From assembly GCA_045656145.1 (NCBI GenBank), contig JAZOQP010000038.1:1-42280 (forward strand): 42,280 nt of DNA, read 5' to 3'. This stretch comes from SIG565 sp045656145. Lineage in GTDB: Bacteria > Bacillota > Clostridia > Oscillospirales > Acutalibacteraceae. Numbering within the stretch: position 1 is the stretch's first letter; each line of letters opens with the position of its first letter. The notes beneath the pieces were generated by a model. It worked only from the letters and a program-made list of their open reading frames with translations. It was not told where the DNA came from and made no database searches. A program made the translations under genes and the position numbers. Of the stretch, positions 1-8,788 are shown in pieces.

Positions 1-395
1 GCACCGTACTTAGAACGACTCTGCATTCTCTTAGCAACGCCTTGAGTATCAAGAGTACCTCTAATAATGTGATAACGCACACCGGGCAAGTCCTTAACAC
101 GTCCGCCACGAATTAAAACAACGCTGTGTTCCTGCAAGTTATGACCGATACCGGGAATATAAGCAGAAACCTCAATGCCGTTTGAAAGACGAACTCTGGC
201 AATCTTACGAAGTGCTGAGTTAGGCTTCTTCGGGGTAGAAGTTTTTACAGCTGTGCAAACTCCTCTCTTCTGTGGAGAATCATTATCAGTAGGCTGGCGC
301 TTCATTGAGTTATAACCCTTGAGCAAAGCCGGAGCCTTAGCTTTCTTCTCTACAGTTTCACGTCCGCTACGAACTAACTGGTTAAAGGTTGGCAT
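1..395 (-). CDS. rpsL: 30S ribosomal protein S12 (3' end outside window)
   Basis: S12 of the small subunit decoding centre, where it checks codon-anticodon pairing. The start ATG (393-395) follows a strong GGAGG, and about 131 codons are visible; the last few residues lie beyond base 1. It carries the typical S12 blocks TPKKPNSALRK, IPGIGHNLQEHS and GGRVKDLPGVRYH, plus the short insert after residue 25 common in Firmicutes (LLKGYNSMKRQ). The lysines where streptomycin-resistance changes usually occur (TPKKPNS and GRVKDLPG) are wild type. It follows rpoC on the same strand, the usual head of the str operon (rpsL-rpsG-fusA-tuf), whose other genes would be outside the window. It has its own consensus promoter at 451-479. 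Confidence 0.98.
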   Translation of the reverse strand, partial: MPTFNQLVRSGRETVEKKAKAPALLKGYNSMKRQPTDNDSPQKRGVCTAVKTSTPKKPNSALRKIARVRLSNGIEVSAYIPGIGHNLQEHSVVLIRGGRVKDLPGVRYHIIRGTLDTQGVAKRMQSRSKYG

Positions 396-450
396 ATCGC
401 ACCTCCTTACACTAAAAGTTATATGGGCGCATAATCCCACATACTAAAAT

Positions 451-479
451 ATAATAACACCAATTCTTGCCTTTGTCAA
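451..479 (-). promoter_or_regulatory. Sigma-A promoter of rpsL (str operon)
   Basis: On the minus strand a perfect TTGACA (474-479) is followed, after exactly 17 bases, by TATTAT (451-456). It lies about 55 bases upstream of the rpsL start and inside the palindrome that closes rpoC: the -35 is in the hairpin loop and the -10 overlaps the distal arm. Confidence 0.8.
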
Positions 480-499
480 TAGCAAAAATTGGTGTTATT
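453..499 (-). terminator. rpoC terminator palindrome, shared with rpsL promoter
   Basis: A perfect 13-base inverted repeat (453-465 and 487-499, arm AATAACACCAATT) starts 8 bases after the rpoC stop codon. On the minus strand the hairpin is followed by an AU-rich but not pure-U tract, so termination is probably partial. The 21-base loop contains the rpsL -35 box. Confidence 0.6.
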
Positions 500-506
500 T
501 AAAAAA

Positions 507-3500
507 TTATTCTTCTACTACCGGAATTTCAGCGTTTTCAGCTACAAAATCGTTTTTAACAGCGTGGCTGAGTTCTCTTACCCTCATACCTGTACCTGCA
601 GGAACAAGGTTACCGATAATAACATTTTCCTTAAGACCAAATAACGGGTCAACCTTGCCTTCAATAGCGGCATCGGTAAGAACCTTGGTGGTCTCCTGGA
701 AGGAAGCTGCTGAAAGGAATGAACCTGTAGCCAAGGAAGCTTTGGTAATACCGAGCAATGTTGCTCTATATTCAGCGGGTTTAAGTCCCTCTTCCCCTGC
801 CTCAATGCGTTTAATAATAGCATCATTTTCGGTTTCAATTCTCTCGAGCTCATAATCCTTACCTTCGATGAGTTCAGTTGTACCAGGATCGGTAATCTTG
901 TACTGTCTCATCATCTGGCGGATGATAACCTCAATGTGTTTATCATTGATATCAACACCTTGAGTACGATAAGCATTCTGAATTTCAGCAATAATATATT
1001 CCTGAACAGCCTGCGGACCCTGAGCTTCTAAGATATCCTGAGGAGCCTTAGCACCCGGAATTAACATATCGCCGGCGGCAACAACATCACCTGTTGCAAC
1101 TAGCGGACGCACGCCATAAGGAATAATGATTTTTTCTTCCTGAAGAGTTTCGGAGTTTGTAATAATAATCACATTGCTCTTCTTCTCTTCTGCGATACGG
1201 ATTTCACCGCTAATTTTAGCAATAACACCGCAACGCTTAGGTCTACGTGCTTCAAAGAGTTCTTCAACACGAGGTAGACCCTGGGTAATATCCTCGGTAC
1301 TAGCGATACCACCCGTGTGGAAGGTACGCATTGTAAGCTGTGTACCGGGTTCACCGATAGACTGAGCTGCAACGATACCAACGGCTTCGCCCTTAGTAAC
1401 GGGTTTGCCTGTTGCAAGGTTGGAGCCATAACACTTTTTACATACGCCATGATGTGCACGACATGTAAGAATTGAGCGAATTGTAACGGATTTGACACCT
1501 GTGTTAACAATTAGCTTGGCCTCTTCTTCGGTCATCATGTGGTCGTTTGTTACAAGAACCTCACCTGTAGCTTCATCAACAAAGTTCTCAAGCAAGTATC
1601 TGCCAACGAGACGCTCTTCAAGAGTTTCAAGAACATGGTTACCATCTTTAATAGCCGAAACTTCAAGACCCTGAACAGTTCCGCAATCGTCATCACAAAT
1701 AATAACATCTTGAGAAACGTCAACAAGACGACGGGTAAGATAACCCGAGTCAGCGGTACGTAAAGCGGTATCTGCAAGTCCCTTACGAGCACCACGAGAA
1801 GAAATAAAGTACTCAAGTACGTTTAGTCCTTCACGATAGTTAGCACGAATCGGAATTTCGATAACCTTACCTGCGGTATTTGCAATAAGTCCGCGCATAC
1901 CTGCAAGCTGACGAATCTGGCTCATAGAACCACGGGCACCTGAATCAGCCATCATATAAATGGGGTTAAATTCATCAAGGTTGCCCTTAAGTGCATCGGC
2001 AACATCTTCGGTAGCCTGGTTCCAAATCTTAATAACAAGTTCGCTACGCTCTTCATTACTGATAAGACCGCGCTTATACTTCTTGCTTACATTATCTATC
2101 TGCTTTTCAGCCTCTTCAATAATCTGCTTTTTAAGTTCAGGAATTACTGCATCAACTACAGCTACGGTTACAGCACCCTTTGTTGAATACTTAAAGCCTG
2201 TAGCCTTAACATTATCAAGAACAATAGCGGAACGGCTTGTTCCATGCTTAATAATGCAGCGGTCGATAATTTTTCCAAGTTGTTTCTTACCAACCTTGTT
2301 CTGAATGATATCAGCATTGCTTTCAACAAAATTCTTGCTTTCATCAGCAAGTGAGAAGCACCATTCAAGGTCGAGAGCATGCTTTTCATCATTACGATTA
2401 ACAAATCCTAAATCCTGAGGAATGGATTCGTTGAAGATTAAGAAACCAACTGTACACCAGATAAGCTTGCTGATTCCATCCTTCTCAACACGTACGCGGA
2501 TAGGAGCATGAAGACCAACAACGCCATCATTATAAGCCATAATAGCTTCGTTCTTATCACGGAATGCCTTATTTGTACCAGGTTCCTCAGCCTTAACTAA
2601 TGTTAAATAGTAAGAACCGAGCACCATATCCTGAGTAGGAACGGCAACAGGCTTACCATCAGAAGGCTTTAAGAGGTTATTAGCAGCAAGCATTAAGAAA
2701 CGAGCTTCTGCCTGAGCTTCAGCAGAAAGCGGCACGTGAACAGCCATCTGGTCGCCGTCGAAGTCGGCATTGTATGCGGTACATACAAGCGGATGAAGCT
2801 TGAGAGCTTTACCTTCAACTAAAACGGGTTCAAAAGCCTGAATACCGAGTCTGTGAAGTGTAGGAGCACGGTTTAAGAGAACCGGATGCTCTTTAATTAC
2901 AGTTTCCAAAGCATCCCAAATTTCAGCAGATGCTCTATCAACCATCTTTCTGGCTGCCTTGATATTAACAGCAGATTTGGTTTCAACAAGGCGCTTCATA
3001 ACGAAGGGCTTGAAGAGTTCAAGTGCCATTTCCTTAGGAAGACCGCACTGATACATTTTAAGCTCAGGACCTACAACGATAACCGAACGACCTGAATAGT
3101 CAACACGCTTACCAAGAAGGTTCTGACGGAAACGACCCTGCTTACCTTTAAGCATATCGGAAAGAGATTTTAAAGGACGATTGTTAGGTCCTGTTACAGG
3201 CTTGCCGCGTCTGCCATTATCAATAAGGGCATCAACTGCTTCCTGAAGCATTCTCTTTTCGTTTCTAACGATAATATCAGGTGCTCCAAGCTCTAAAAGT
3301 CTCTTTAAACGGTTATTACGGTTAATAACTCTTCTGTAAAGGTCGTTTAAGTCGCTTGTAGCAAAACGTCCGCCATCCAACTGAACCATCGGACGTAAAT
3401 CAGGAGAAATTACAGGAAGAACATCCATAATCATCCATTCAGGACGGTTGCCTGATGCACGGAATGCTTCCAAAATTTCAAGGCGCTTAGAAATGCGGAT

Positions 3501-4106
3501 ACGCTTTTGGCCTGCCGCAGTTTCAAGCTCAGCTCTAAGTTCATCACAGGACTTTTCAAGGTCGATTTCACAAAGAAGTTCCTTGATAGCCTCAGCGCCC
3601 ATACCTGCCTTAAAGTCATCCTCATATTTCTCGCGCATATCGCGGTACTGCTTTTCATTTAAAAGCTGCTTTTTCTCAAGCGGAGTTGTACCGGGATCGG
3701 TAACAATATACTGAGAAAAGTAAAGTACCTGCTCAAGTGCTTTAGGAGAAACATCGAGAACTAAGCCCATACGAGACGGAATAGTTTTGAAATACCAAAT
3801 GTGAGATACGGGAGCGGCGAGTTCAATTGAACCCATACGCTCACGTCTAACCTTGGAGCGAGTTACCTCAACTCCGCAGCGTTCACACACCTTGCCTTTA
3901 TAGCGAATTCTCTTATACTTGCCGCAATGACATTCCCAGTCCTTAGTCGGTCCAAAGATTTTTTCGCAGAAAAGTCCGCCCGGTTCGGGTTTAAGTGTTC
4001 TATAGTTAATAGTTTCCGGCTTGGTTACCTCGCCGTATGACCAACTTCTGATTTGTTCAGGAGAAGCCAGGCCAATTTTAATTGATTCGAATTCAATACC
4101 TTCCAT
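507..4106 (-). CDS. rpoC: DNA-directed RNA polymerase subunit beta'
   Basis: Catalytic beta' subunit of RNA polymerase, 1199 residues, full length for the Firmicute form without large lineage inserts. The N-terminal zinc finger uses C59, C61, C74 and C77. The Mg-binding active-site motif NADFDGD is at 446-452 (D448, D450, D452). The second zinc site uses C808, C882, C889 and C892. The bridge helix/trigger loop region (GEAVGIVAAQSIGEPGTQLT, MRTFHTGG) is intact. The ATG start follows AAAGGAGG, 14 bases after the rpoB stop, so rpoB and rpoC are co-transcribed and probably translationally coupled. The transcript ends at the palindrome 453-499. Confidence 0.99.
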   Translation of the reverse strand: MEGIEFESIKIGLASPEQIRSWSYGEVTKPETINYRTLKPEPGGLFCEKIFGPTKDWECHCGKYKRIRYKGKVCERCGVEVTRSKVRRERMGSIELAAPVSHIWYFKTIPSRMGLVLDVSPKALEQVLYFSQYIVTDPGTTPLEKKQLLNEKQYRDMREKYEDDFKAGMGAEAIKELLCEIDLEKSCDELRAELETAAGQKRIRISKRLEILEAFRASGNRPEWMIMDVLPVISPDLRPMVQLDGGRFATSDLNDLYRRVINRNNRLKRLLELGAPDIIVRNEKRMLQEAVDALIDNGRRGKPVTGPNNRPLKSLSDMLKGKQGRFRQNLLGKRVDYSGRSVIVVGPELKMYQCGLPKEMALELFKPFVMKRLVETKSAVNIKAARKMVDRASAEIWDALETVIKEHPVLLNRAPTLHRLGIQAFEPVLVEGKALKLHPLVCTAYNADFDGDQMAVHVPLSAEAQAEARFLMLAANNLLKPSDGKPVAVPTQDMVLGSYYLTLVKAEEPGTNKAFRDKNEAIMAYNDGVVGLHAPIRVRVEKDGISKLIWCTVGFLIFNESIPQDLGFVNRNDEKHALDLEWCFSLADESKNFVESNADIIQNKVGKKQLGKIIDRCIIKHGTSRSAIVLDNVKATGFKYSTKGAVTVAVVDAVIPELKKQIIEEAEKQIDNVSKKYKRGLISNEERSELVIKIWNQATEDVADALKGNLDEFNPIYMMADSGARGSMSQIRQLAGMRGLIANTAGKVIEIPIRANYREGLNVLEYFISSRGARKGLADTALRTADSGYLTRRLVDVSQDVIICDDDCGTVQGLEVSAIKDGNHVLETLEERLVGRYLLENFVDEATGEVLVTNDHMMTEEEAKLIVNTGVKSVTIRSILTCRAHHGVCKKCYGSNLATGKPVTKGEAVGIVAAQSIGEPGTQLTMRTFHTGGIASTEDITQGLPRVEELFEARRPKRCGVIAKISGEIRIAEEKKSNVIIITNSETLQEEKIIIPYGVRPLVATGDVVAAGDMLIPGAKAPQDILEAQGPQAVQEYIIAEIQNAYRTQGVDINDKHIEVIIRQMMRQYKITDPGTTELIEGKDYELERIETENDAIIKRIEAGEEGLKPAEYRATLLGITKASLATGSFLSAASFQETTKVLTDAAIEGKVDPLFGLKENVIIGNLVPAGTGMRVRELSHAVKNDFVAENAEIPVVEE

Positions 4107-4120
4107 TTGCCTTTCCTCCT

Positions 4121-7100
4121 TTAGTTATTTTCGTCAGCTGAGTAATCATCATAATCAGCTTCGGTTTCTTCAATGATGTCTTCCCCGTTTTCATCCTGTA
4201 GACCAAAACCGGTTAAGTCATCTGCAACATTTTCTTCTTTGAATTCAGCCGAGAAATCTGCGGGAACTAAGCCGATTTCTTCATCCTCTTCAAAGGTCTG
4301 CTTAAGGTCGATTTCCTCATTATCCTTATCAAGAACCTTAATATCAAGTCCTAACGACTGAAGTTCTTTGATAAGAACCTTGAAGGACTCAGGAACGCCT
4401 GCTTTTGGAACATTCTGACCCTTAACGATAGATTCATAGGTCTTAACACGGCCAACAACGTCATCGGACTTAACGGTTAAGATTTCCTGAAGTGTATAAG
4501 CTGCACCATAAGCTTCAAGTGCCCAAACTTCCATTTCACCGAAACGCTGACCACCGAACTGAGCCTTACCACCGAGTGGCTGCTGAGTTACAAGTGAATA
4601 CGGACCGGTTGAACGAGCGTGAATCTTATCATCTACTAAGTGATGGAGCTTGAGATAATACATATAACCAACGGTTACTCTATTATCAAACGGTTCACCT
4701 GTTCTACCATCATAAAGCTGAACCTTACCATCTTCATCCATACCTGCCATACGGAAGCATTCGCGAATATCAGATTCGTGAGCACCATCGAATACAGGTG
4801 TGGCAATCTTCCAACCAAGAGCTTTTGCGGCATAACCTAAATGAACTTCAAGTACCTGACCAATGTTCATACGAGAAGGTACGCCCAAGGGGTTAAGAAC
4901 GATATCAAGCGGAGTACCATCAGGTAAGAATGGCATATCCTCGCTCGGTAAAATGCGGGAAACAACACCCTTATTACCATGGCGACCAGCCATCTTATCG
5001 CCGACAGAAATCTTACGCTTCTGAGCAATGTAACAACGAACAACAAGGTTTACACCCGGGCTTAATTCCGAAGCGTTTTCACGAGAGAATACCTTAACAT
5101 CTACGATTGTACCATATTCACCATGCGGAACACGTAAAGAAGTATCTCTAACTTCTCTTGCCTTTTCACCGAAGATAGCGCGAAGGAGTCTTTCTTCAGC
5201 GGTTAATTCGGTTTCGCCCTTAGGAGTTACCTTACCAACAAGAATATCACCTGCGGTAACCTCTGCACCAATGCGGATAATACCACGCTCATCGAGGTCT
5301 TTAAGAGCATCCTCACCTACGTTCGGAATATCTCTAGTGATTTCTTCAGGGCCTAGCTTAGTATCACGAGCTTCAAGTTCATATTCTTCGATATGAATTG
5401 AAGTATACATATCTTCCTTAACGAGTTTTTCGTTAATTAAAACAGCGTCCTCGTAGTTATAACCTTCCCAGGTCATAAAGCCGATAAGGGCATTTCTACC
5501 AAGGCTGATTTCACCGTTGCTGGTTGCAGGACCATCGGCAATAACTTCGCCTTCGGAAATTTCCTGACCTACTTCAACAATAGGCTTCTGGTTAATACAG
5601 GTACCATGGTTGGAACGCAAGAACTTGATAAGATTATACTCATCAATTTCGCCGCCCTTAACCTTAATCTTAATGGTATCGGCATCAACCGAAACAACTG
5701 TACCTGCTCTCTTAGCGAGAACAACAACACCTGAGTCAACAGCTGCTTTATACTCCATACCGGTAGCAACTATCGGGCTTTCGGTTACAAGAAGCGGAAC
5801 TGCCTGCTTCTGCATGTTTGAACCCATGAGTGCACGGTTGGTATCATCATTTTCAAGGAAGGGAATCATAGCGGTAGCAACCGATACAACCATCTTCGGA
5901 GAAACGTCCATTAAATCTACTTCAGATGCTTCAGCTTCGCGGAATTCATCACGGAAACGAGCATTAACCTTGCGATTTAAGAAGTTGCCATTCTCATCAA
6001 GAGGTTCGTTAGCCTGAGCTACTACATAATCATCTTCTTCATCAGCGGTAACATAGATAACTTCATCTAAAACCTTACCTGTTGCTTTATCAACCTTACG
6101 GAAAGGAGTTTCGATAAAGCCATATTCATTAATCTTAGCAAATGTTGCAAGATAAGAAATAAGACCGATATTAGGACCTTCCGGAGTTTCAATCGGACAC
6201 ATACGACCATAATGGGTATAGTGAACGTCTCGAACCTCGAAGGAAGCTCTATCTCTTGAAAGACCACCCGGACCAAGAGCAGATAAACGGCGCTTATGAG
6301 TAAGCTCTGAAAGCGGGTTAGTCTGGTCCATAAACTGAGAAAGCGGTGAAGAACCGAAAAATTCCTTAATAGCAGCAACAATAGGACGGATATTGATTAA
6401 AGACTGAGGAGTGATGGAATCAACATCCTGTGCCTGCAAGGTCATTTTTTCCTTAACAACGCGCTCCATACGGATAATACCAATACGGAACTGGTTCTGT
6501 AAAAGTTCACCAACTGAACGGATACGACGATTACCTAAGTGGTCGATATCATCGGCGCATCCAATACCGTAATTAAGACCTAAGAAATAGTTAACGCTTG
6601 CAAAGATATCATTAATGGTGATATGTTTACCAACAAGGAGGTTAACATTTTCAAGAAGTGCATTATAAATATCCTCATGAGAGTCATACTGTTCAAGAAT
6701 ACTCTTAAGGGTTTCAAAGTTAACCTTTTCGTTAATTCCTGCTTCAAAGAGTTCTGCTAACTCTTCTTCGGATAATTCAACGAAATCGGTAAGATTAACT
6801 GTTTTATTAGTAAGGATTTTAACCTCAGTCTCTTTGCCTTCAGGGCTCATATGGCTAATGAATACTTCACTAACACCCTTCTTTTCAAAGAGATCAACCA
6901 TCTCAGCCGATACAGTAACGCCTGCGTCTGCTAAAACTTCGCCGGTTAAAGGATCAGAAACAGGGCGAGATAACACCTTACCCTTAACTCTTCCTTCAAG
7001 ACCTAACTTCTTATTATATTTAAAGCGGCCAACTCTTGAAATATCATAACGGTTGGCATCGGCAAGAAGTTGGAGAAGATAAGCTGCTGCGCCCTCAAAG

Positions 7101-7990
7101 CCAACAGGCTCATTGGGGCGAAGTTTCTTATAAACTTCAATCATTGCCTGAGCGCTTGTCTTAGCATCATCTACCATAAATGTGCTATCCAAAAGAGAAT
7201 TAGCTCCAACAATCTCTGCAATTTCTGCATTATTGTTTAAGAACTTATCAAAGCCCAAAAGGAACTGCTTGCAATTCTGAATATCCTTGCGGGTTTGTTT
7301 AATGTTATGGCGATTATTATTCTGAAGTTCCTCTTCAAGACGATCTTCCAAAATTGGTAAGTATTCATTAAGAGAACCTAAAGCGCGTAAGAATGTAGTA
7401 ACAGGTAATTTTCTGTTTTTATCGATGCTAACCGAAATAACATCATTTGTAGAAAGTTTATATTCAATCCAAGCACCACGATTAGGAATAATAGTAGAGC
7501 TGAAAAGAACTTTACCTGTTTTAGTATCGATATCCTGGTCATCAAAATACACACCCGGAGAACGAACAAGCTGAGATACAATAGCACGTTCTGCACCATT
7601 AATTACGAATGTACCCGACTCGGTCATAAGCGGGAAATCACCCATAAATACTTCGCTTTCCTTAATCTCCCCTGTCTCATTATTTATAAGACGGGCAGTT
7701 ACGCGAAGAGGGGCAGCGTATGTGGTATCCCTTGCTTTACACTCCTGGATATCGTATTTAGGTTTTGCATCAAAGTTGTAATCAACAAAGCGCAACTCTA
7801 AGGTATCGGTGTAGTCGGTAATATCGGCTACTTCACTTAATACCTCTTTAATACCTTTCTCGATAAACCATTTGTATGAATCTTTTTGAATTTCAATGAG
7901 GTTTGGCATATCAATAACTTCATTGATTTTCGAGAAACTCATACGAGTGTTTTTACCTACTTTAACAGGCTTAACCATTTTTGTTTCCAT
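4121..7990 (-). CDS. rpoB: DNA-directed RNA polymerase subunit beta
   Basis: Beta subunit of RNA polymerase, 1289 residues. The rifampicin pocket reads LSQFMDQTNPLSELTHKRRL then SALGPGGLSRDR, with Gln, Asp, His and Ser at the usual resistance positions as in the sensitive form. Other landmarks are the block CPIETPEGPNIGLI and the C-terminal KGQNVPKAGVPESFKVLIKE clamp segment. The protein ends in an acidic tail rich in Glu and Asp, as in many clostridia. ATG 7990 follows GAGGAG at about 13 bases; an internal ATG four codons on (MVKPVKV) is a possible alternative. The usual neighbours rplJ-rplL are not upstream: a terminated PPTase gene precedes it, and rpoB has its own promoter. Confidence 0.99.
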   Translation of the reverse strand: METKMVKPVKVGKNTRMSFSKINEVIDMPNLIEIQKDSYKWFIEKGIKEVLSEVADITDYTDTLELRFVDYNFDAKPKYDIQECKARDTTYAAPLRVTARLINNETGEIKESEVFMGDFPLMTESGTFVINGAERAIVSQLVRSPGVYFDDQDIDTKTGKVLFSSTIIPNRGAWIEYKLSTNDVISVSIDKNRKLPVTTFLRALGSLNEYLPILEDRLEEELQNNNRHNIKQTRKDIQNCKQFLLGFDKFLNNNAEIAEIVGANSLLDSTFMVDDAKTSAQAMIEVYKKLRPNEPVGFEGAAAYLLQLLADANRYDISRVGRFKYNKKLGLEGRVKGKVLSRPVSDPLTGEVLADAGVTVSAEMVDLFEKKGVSEVFISHMSPEGKETEVKILTNKTVNLTDFVELSEEELAELFEAGINEKVNFETLKSILEQYDSHEDIYNALLENVNLLVGKHITINDIFASVNYFLGLNYGIGCADDIDHLGNRRIRSVGELLQNQFRIGIIRMERVVKEKMTLQAQDVDSITPQSLINIRPIVAAIKEFFGSSPLSQFMDQTNPLSELTHKRRLSALGPGGLSRDRASFEVRDVHYTHYGRMCPIETPEGPNIGLISYLATFAKINEYGFIETPFRKVDKATGKVLDEVIYVTADEEDDYVVAQANEPLDENGNFLNRKVNARFRDEFREAEASEVDLMDVSPKMVVSVATAMIPFLENDDTNRALMGSNMQKQAVPLLVTESPIVATGMEYKAAVDSGVVVLAKRAGTVVSVDADTIKIKVKGGEIDEYNLIKFLRSNHGTCINQKPIVEVGQEISEGEVIADGPATSNGEISLGRNALIGFMTWEGYNYEDAVLINEKLVKEDMYTSIHIEEYELEARDTKLGPEEITRDIPNVGEDALKDLDERGIIRIGAEVTAGDILVGKVTPKGETELTAEERLLRAIFGEKAREVRDTSLRVPHGEYGTIVDVKVFSRENASELSPGVNLVVRCYIAQKRKISVGDKMAGRHGNKGVVSRILPSEDMPFLPDGTPLDIVLNPLGVPSRMNIGQVLEVHLGYAAKALGWKIATPVFDGAHESDIRECFRMAGMDEDGKVQLYDGRTGEPFDNRVTVGYMYYLKLHHLVDDKIHARSTGPYSLVTQQPLGGKAQFGGQRFGEMEVWALEAYGAAYTLQEILTVKSDDVVGRVKTYESIVKGQNVPKAGVPESFKVLIKELQSLGLDIKVLDKDNEEIDLKQTFEEDEEIGLVPADFSAEFKEENVADDLTGFGLQDENGEDIIEETEADYDDYSADENN

Positions 7991-8017
7991 CGGTTAATAA
8001 TCACTCCTCTAATTTTC

Positions 8018-8037
8018 TGCAGGGGGTCCGCCCTGCA
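8018..8037 (-). promoter_or_regulatory. GC-rich hairpin in the rpoB leader
   Basis: A 7-base-pair stem (8018-8024 with 8031-8037, arm TGCAGGG) with a six-base loop sits 8 bases upstream of the rpoB Shine-Dalgarno sequence in a leader of about 130 bases. It stands out from the AT-rich surroundings. It could stabilise the 5' end or tune rpoB expression; no known leader family is recognised. Confidence 0.4.
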
Positions 8038-8130
8038 CCTGAATCAGATAAGAAAATAGCACTATTTTTGACGCGTTTTATTAAAAAATGGCCACAATGG
8101 TGCATATTATCCCATCATTGATATTTTAGT

Positions 8131-8159
8131 ATTATATTCCATATTTTCAAAATAGTCAA
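8131..8159 (-). promoter_or_regulatory. Sigma-A promoter of rpoBC
   Basis: On the minus strand TTGACT (8154-8159), a 17-base spacer and TATAAT (8131-8136). The predicted start near 8124 gives an rpoB leader of about 130 bases. The promoter follows directly on the terminator of the upstream gene. Confidence 0.85.
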
Positions 8160-8170
8160 GACCTTTTTTT

Positions 8171-8208
8171 AAAAAAAAGAAAAAACAGGGCTTAAATCCC
8201 TGTTTTTT
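8171..8208 (-). terminator. Terminator of the prmA-prfB-lipoprotein-PPTase operon
   Basis: Inverted repeat 8181-8190 / 8198-8207 (CAGGG core plus A/T extension) with a 7-base loop, followed on the minus strand by a long U-rich tract. The stop codon of the PPTase gene (8192-8194) lies in the hairpin loop, so termination is immediate. Confidence 0.85.
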
Positions 8209-8788
8209 CATTTAAAGCTATTGAAATTCGATAATTTTCATAGGTTCTAGAAAGAATTTTACACTTCCTGTAAAATATCTTGTTAAATAAAATCAAAGGT
8301 TTGATTTCCTTCATACTTGCCAATTTCTTACCCTCAAGTTTTATTATTGCTTCTTTGATAGTCCAAAGAGTGAAAAACCTTTCATTTATATCCCCTCTTA
8401 GAATATACCTTTTTTCTCTTTCGGTAAAAAAACGATTTAGTATTTTTAAATCAAAATCTCTAATATTTTCAATATCAATTCCAATTGGTTTTTTAGAGAT
8501 TGCCGCACAAACGCACTCACCCGAATGAGAAATACTTATGTATAACCCATTTTTTAATAAAGGCTTACCATTTTCGGAAAAACTCAAAGCCTCAAGATTA
8601 GCGTTATTTTCTTCTAGTAACCTTGCTAAAAGAAAGTAGGCAGAAATTGAAAGTTCTTTCGCTGATTGATTAGAAATTTTCTCAAACCTTTTTTGAAGAA
8701 TTTCGGGGAAGTTATAAGAAAGAGCATCATCTAAAACTTCCGCCTTATTTCTAAACTCTAATTTAAAACTATTTAACCTTAACAACAT
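8192..8788 (-). CDS. 4'-phosphopantetheinyl transferase, Sfp superfamily
   Basis: Transfers the phosphopantetheine arm of CoA to a serine of acyl or peptidyl carrier proteins. Seen in the sequence: the GKP block, ISHSGECVCAAIS, the Mg-binding IGIDIENIR and the WTIKEAIIKLEGK signature. About 198 residues from ATG 8788. An in-frame TTG at 8821 would add 11 residues but extends further into the upstream gene; neither start has a clear ribosome binding site, and translation may be coupled to the lipoprotein gene, which it overlaps by about 20 bases. It is the last gene of its operon. No carrier protein or synthetase gene is nearby, so the substrate is unknown. Sfp-type enzymes usually serve secondary metabolism, but some replace AcpS. 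Confidence 0.88.
   Translation of the reverse strand: MLLRLNSFKLEFRNKAEVLDDALSYNFPEILQKRFEKISNQSAKELSISAYFLLARLLEENNANLEALSFSENGKPLLKNGLYISISHSGECVCAAISKKPIGIDIENIRDFDLKILNRFFTEREKRYILRGDINERFFTLWTIKEAIIKLEGKKLASMKEIKPLILFNKIFYRKCKILSRTYENYRISIALNEKTGI

Noticed and set aside
5610..6017. 135-codon plus-strand frame inside rpoB
   Set aside because: It lies wholly antisense to a strongly conserved gene, has no ribosome binding site and its product has no recognisable features.
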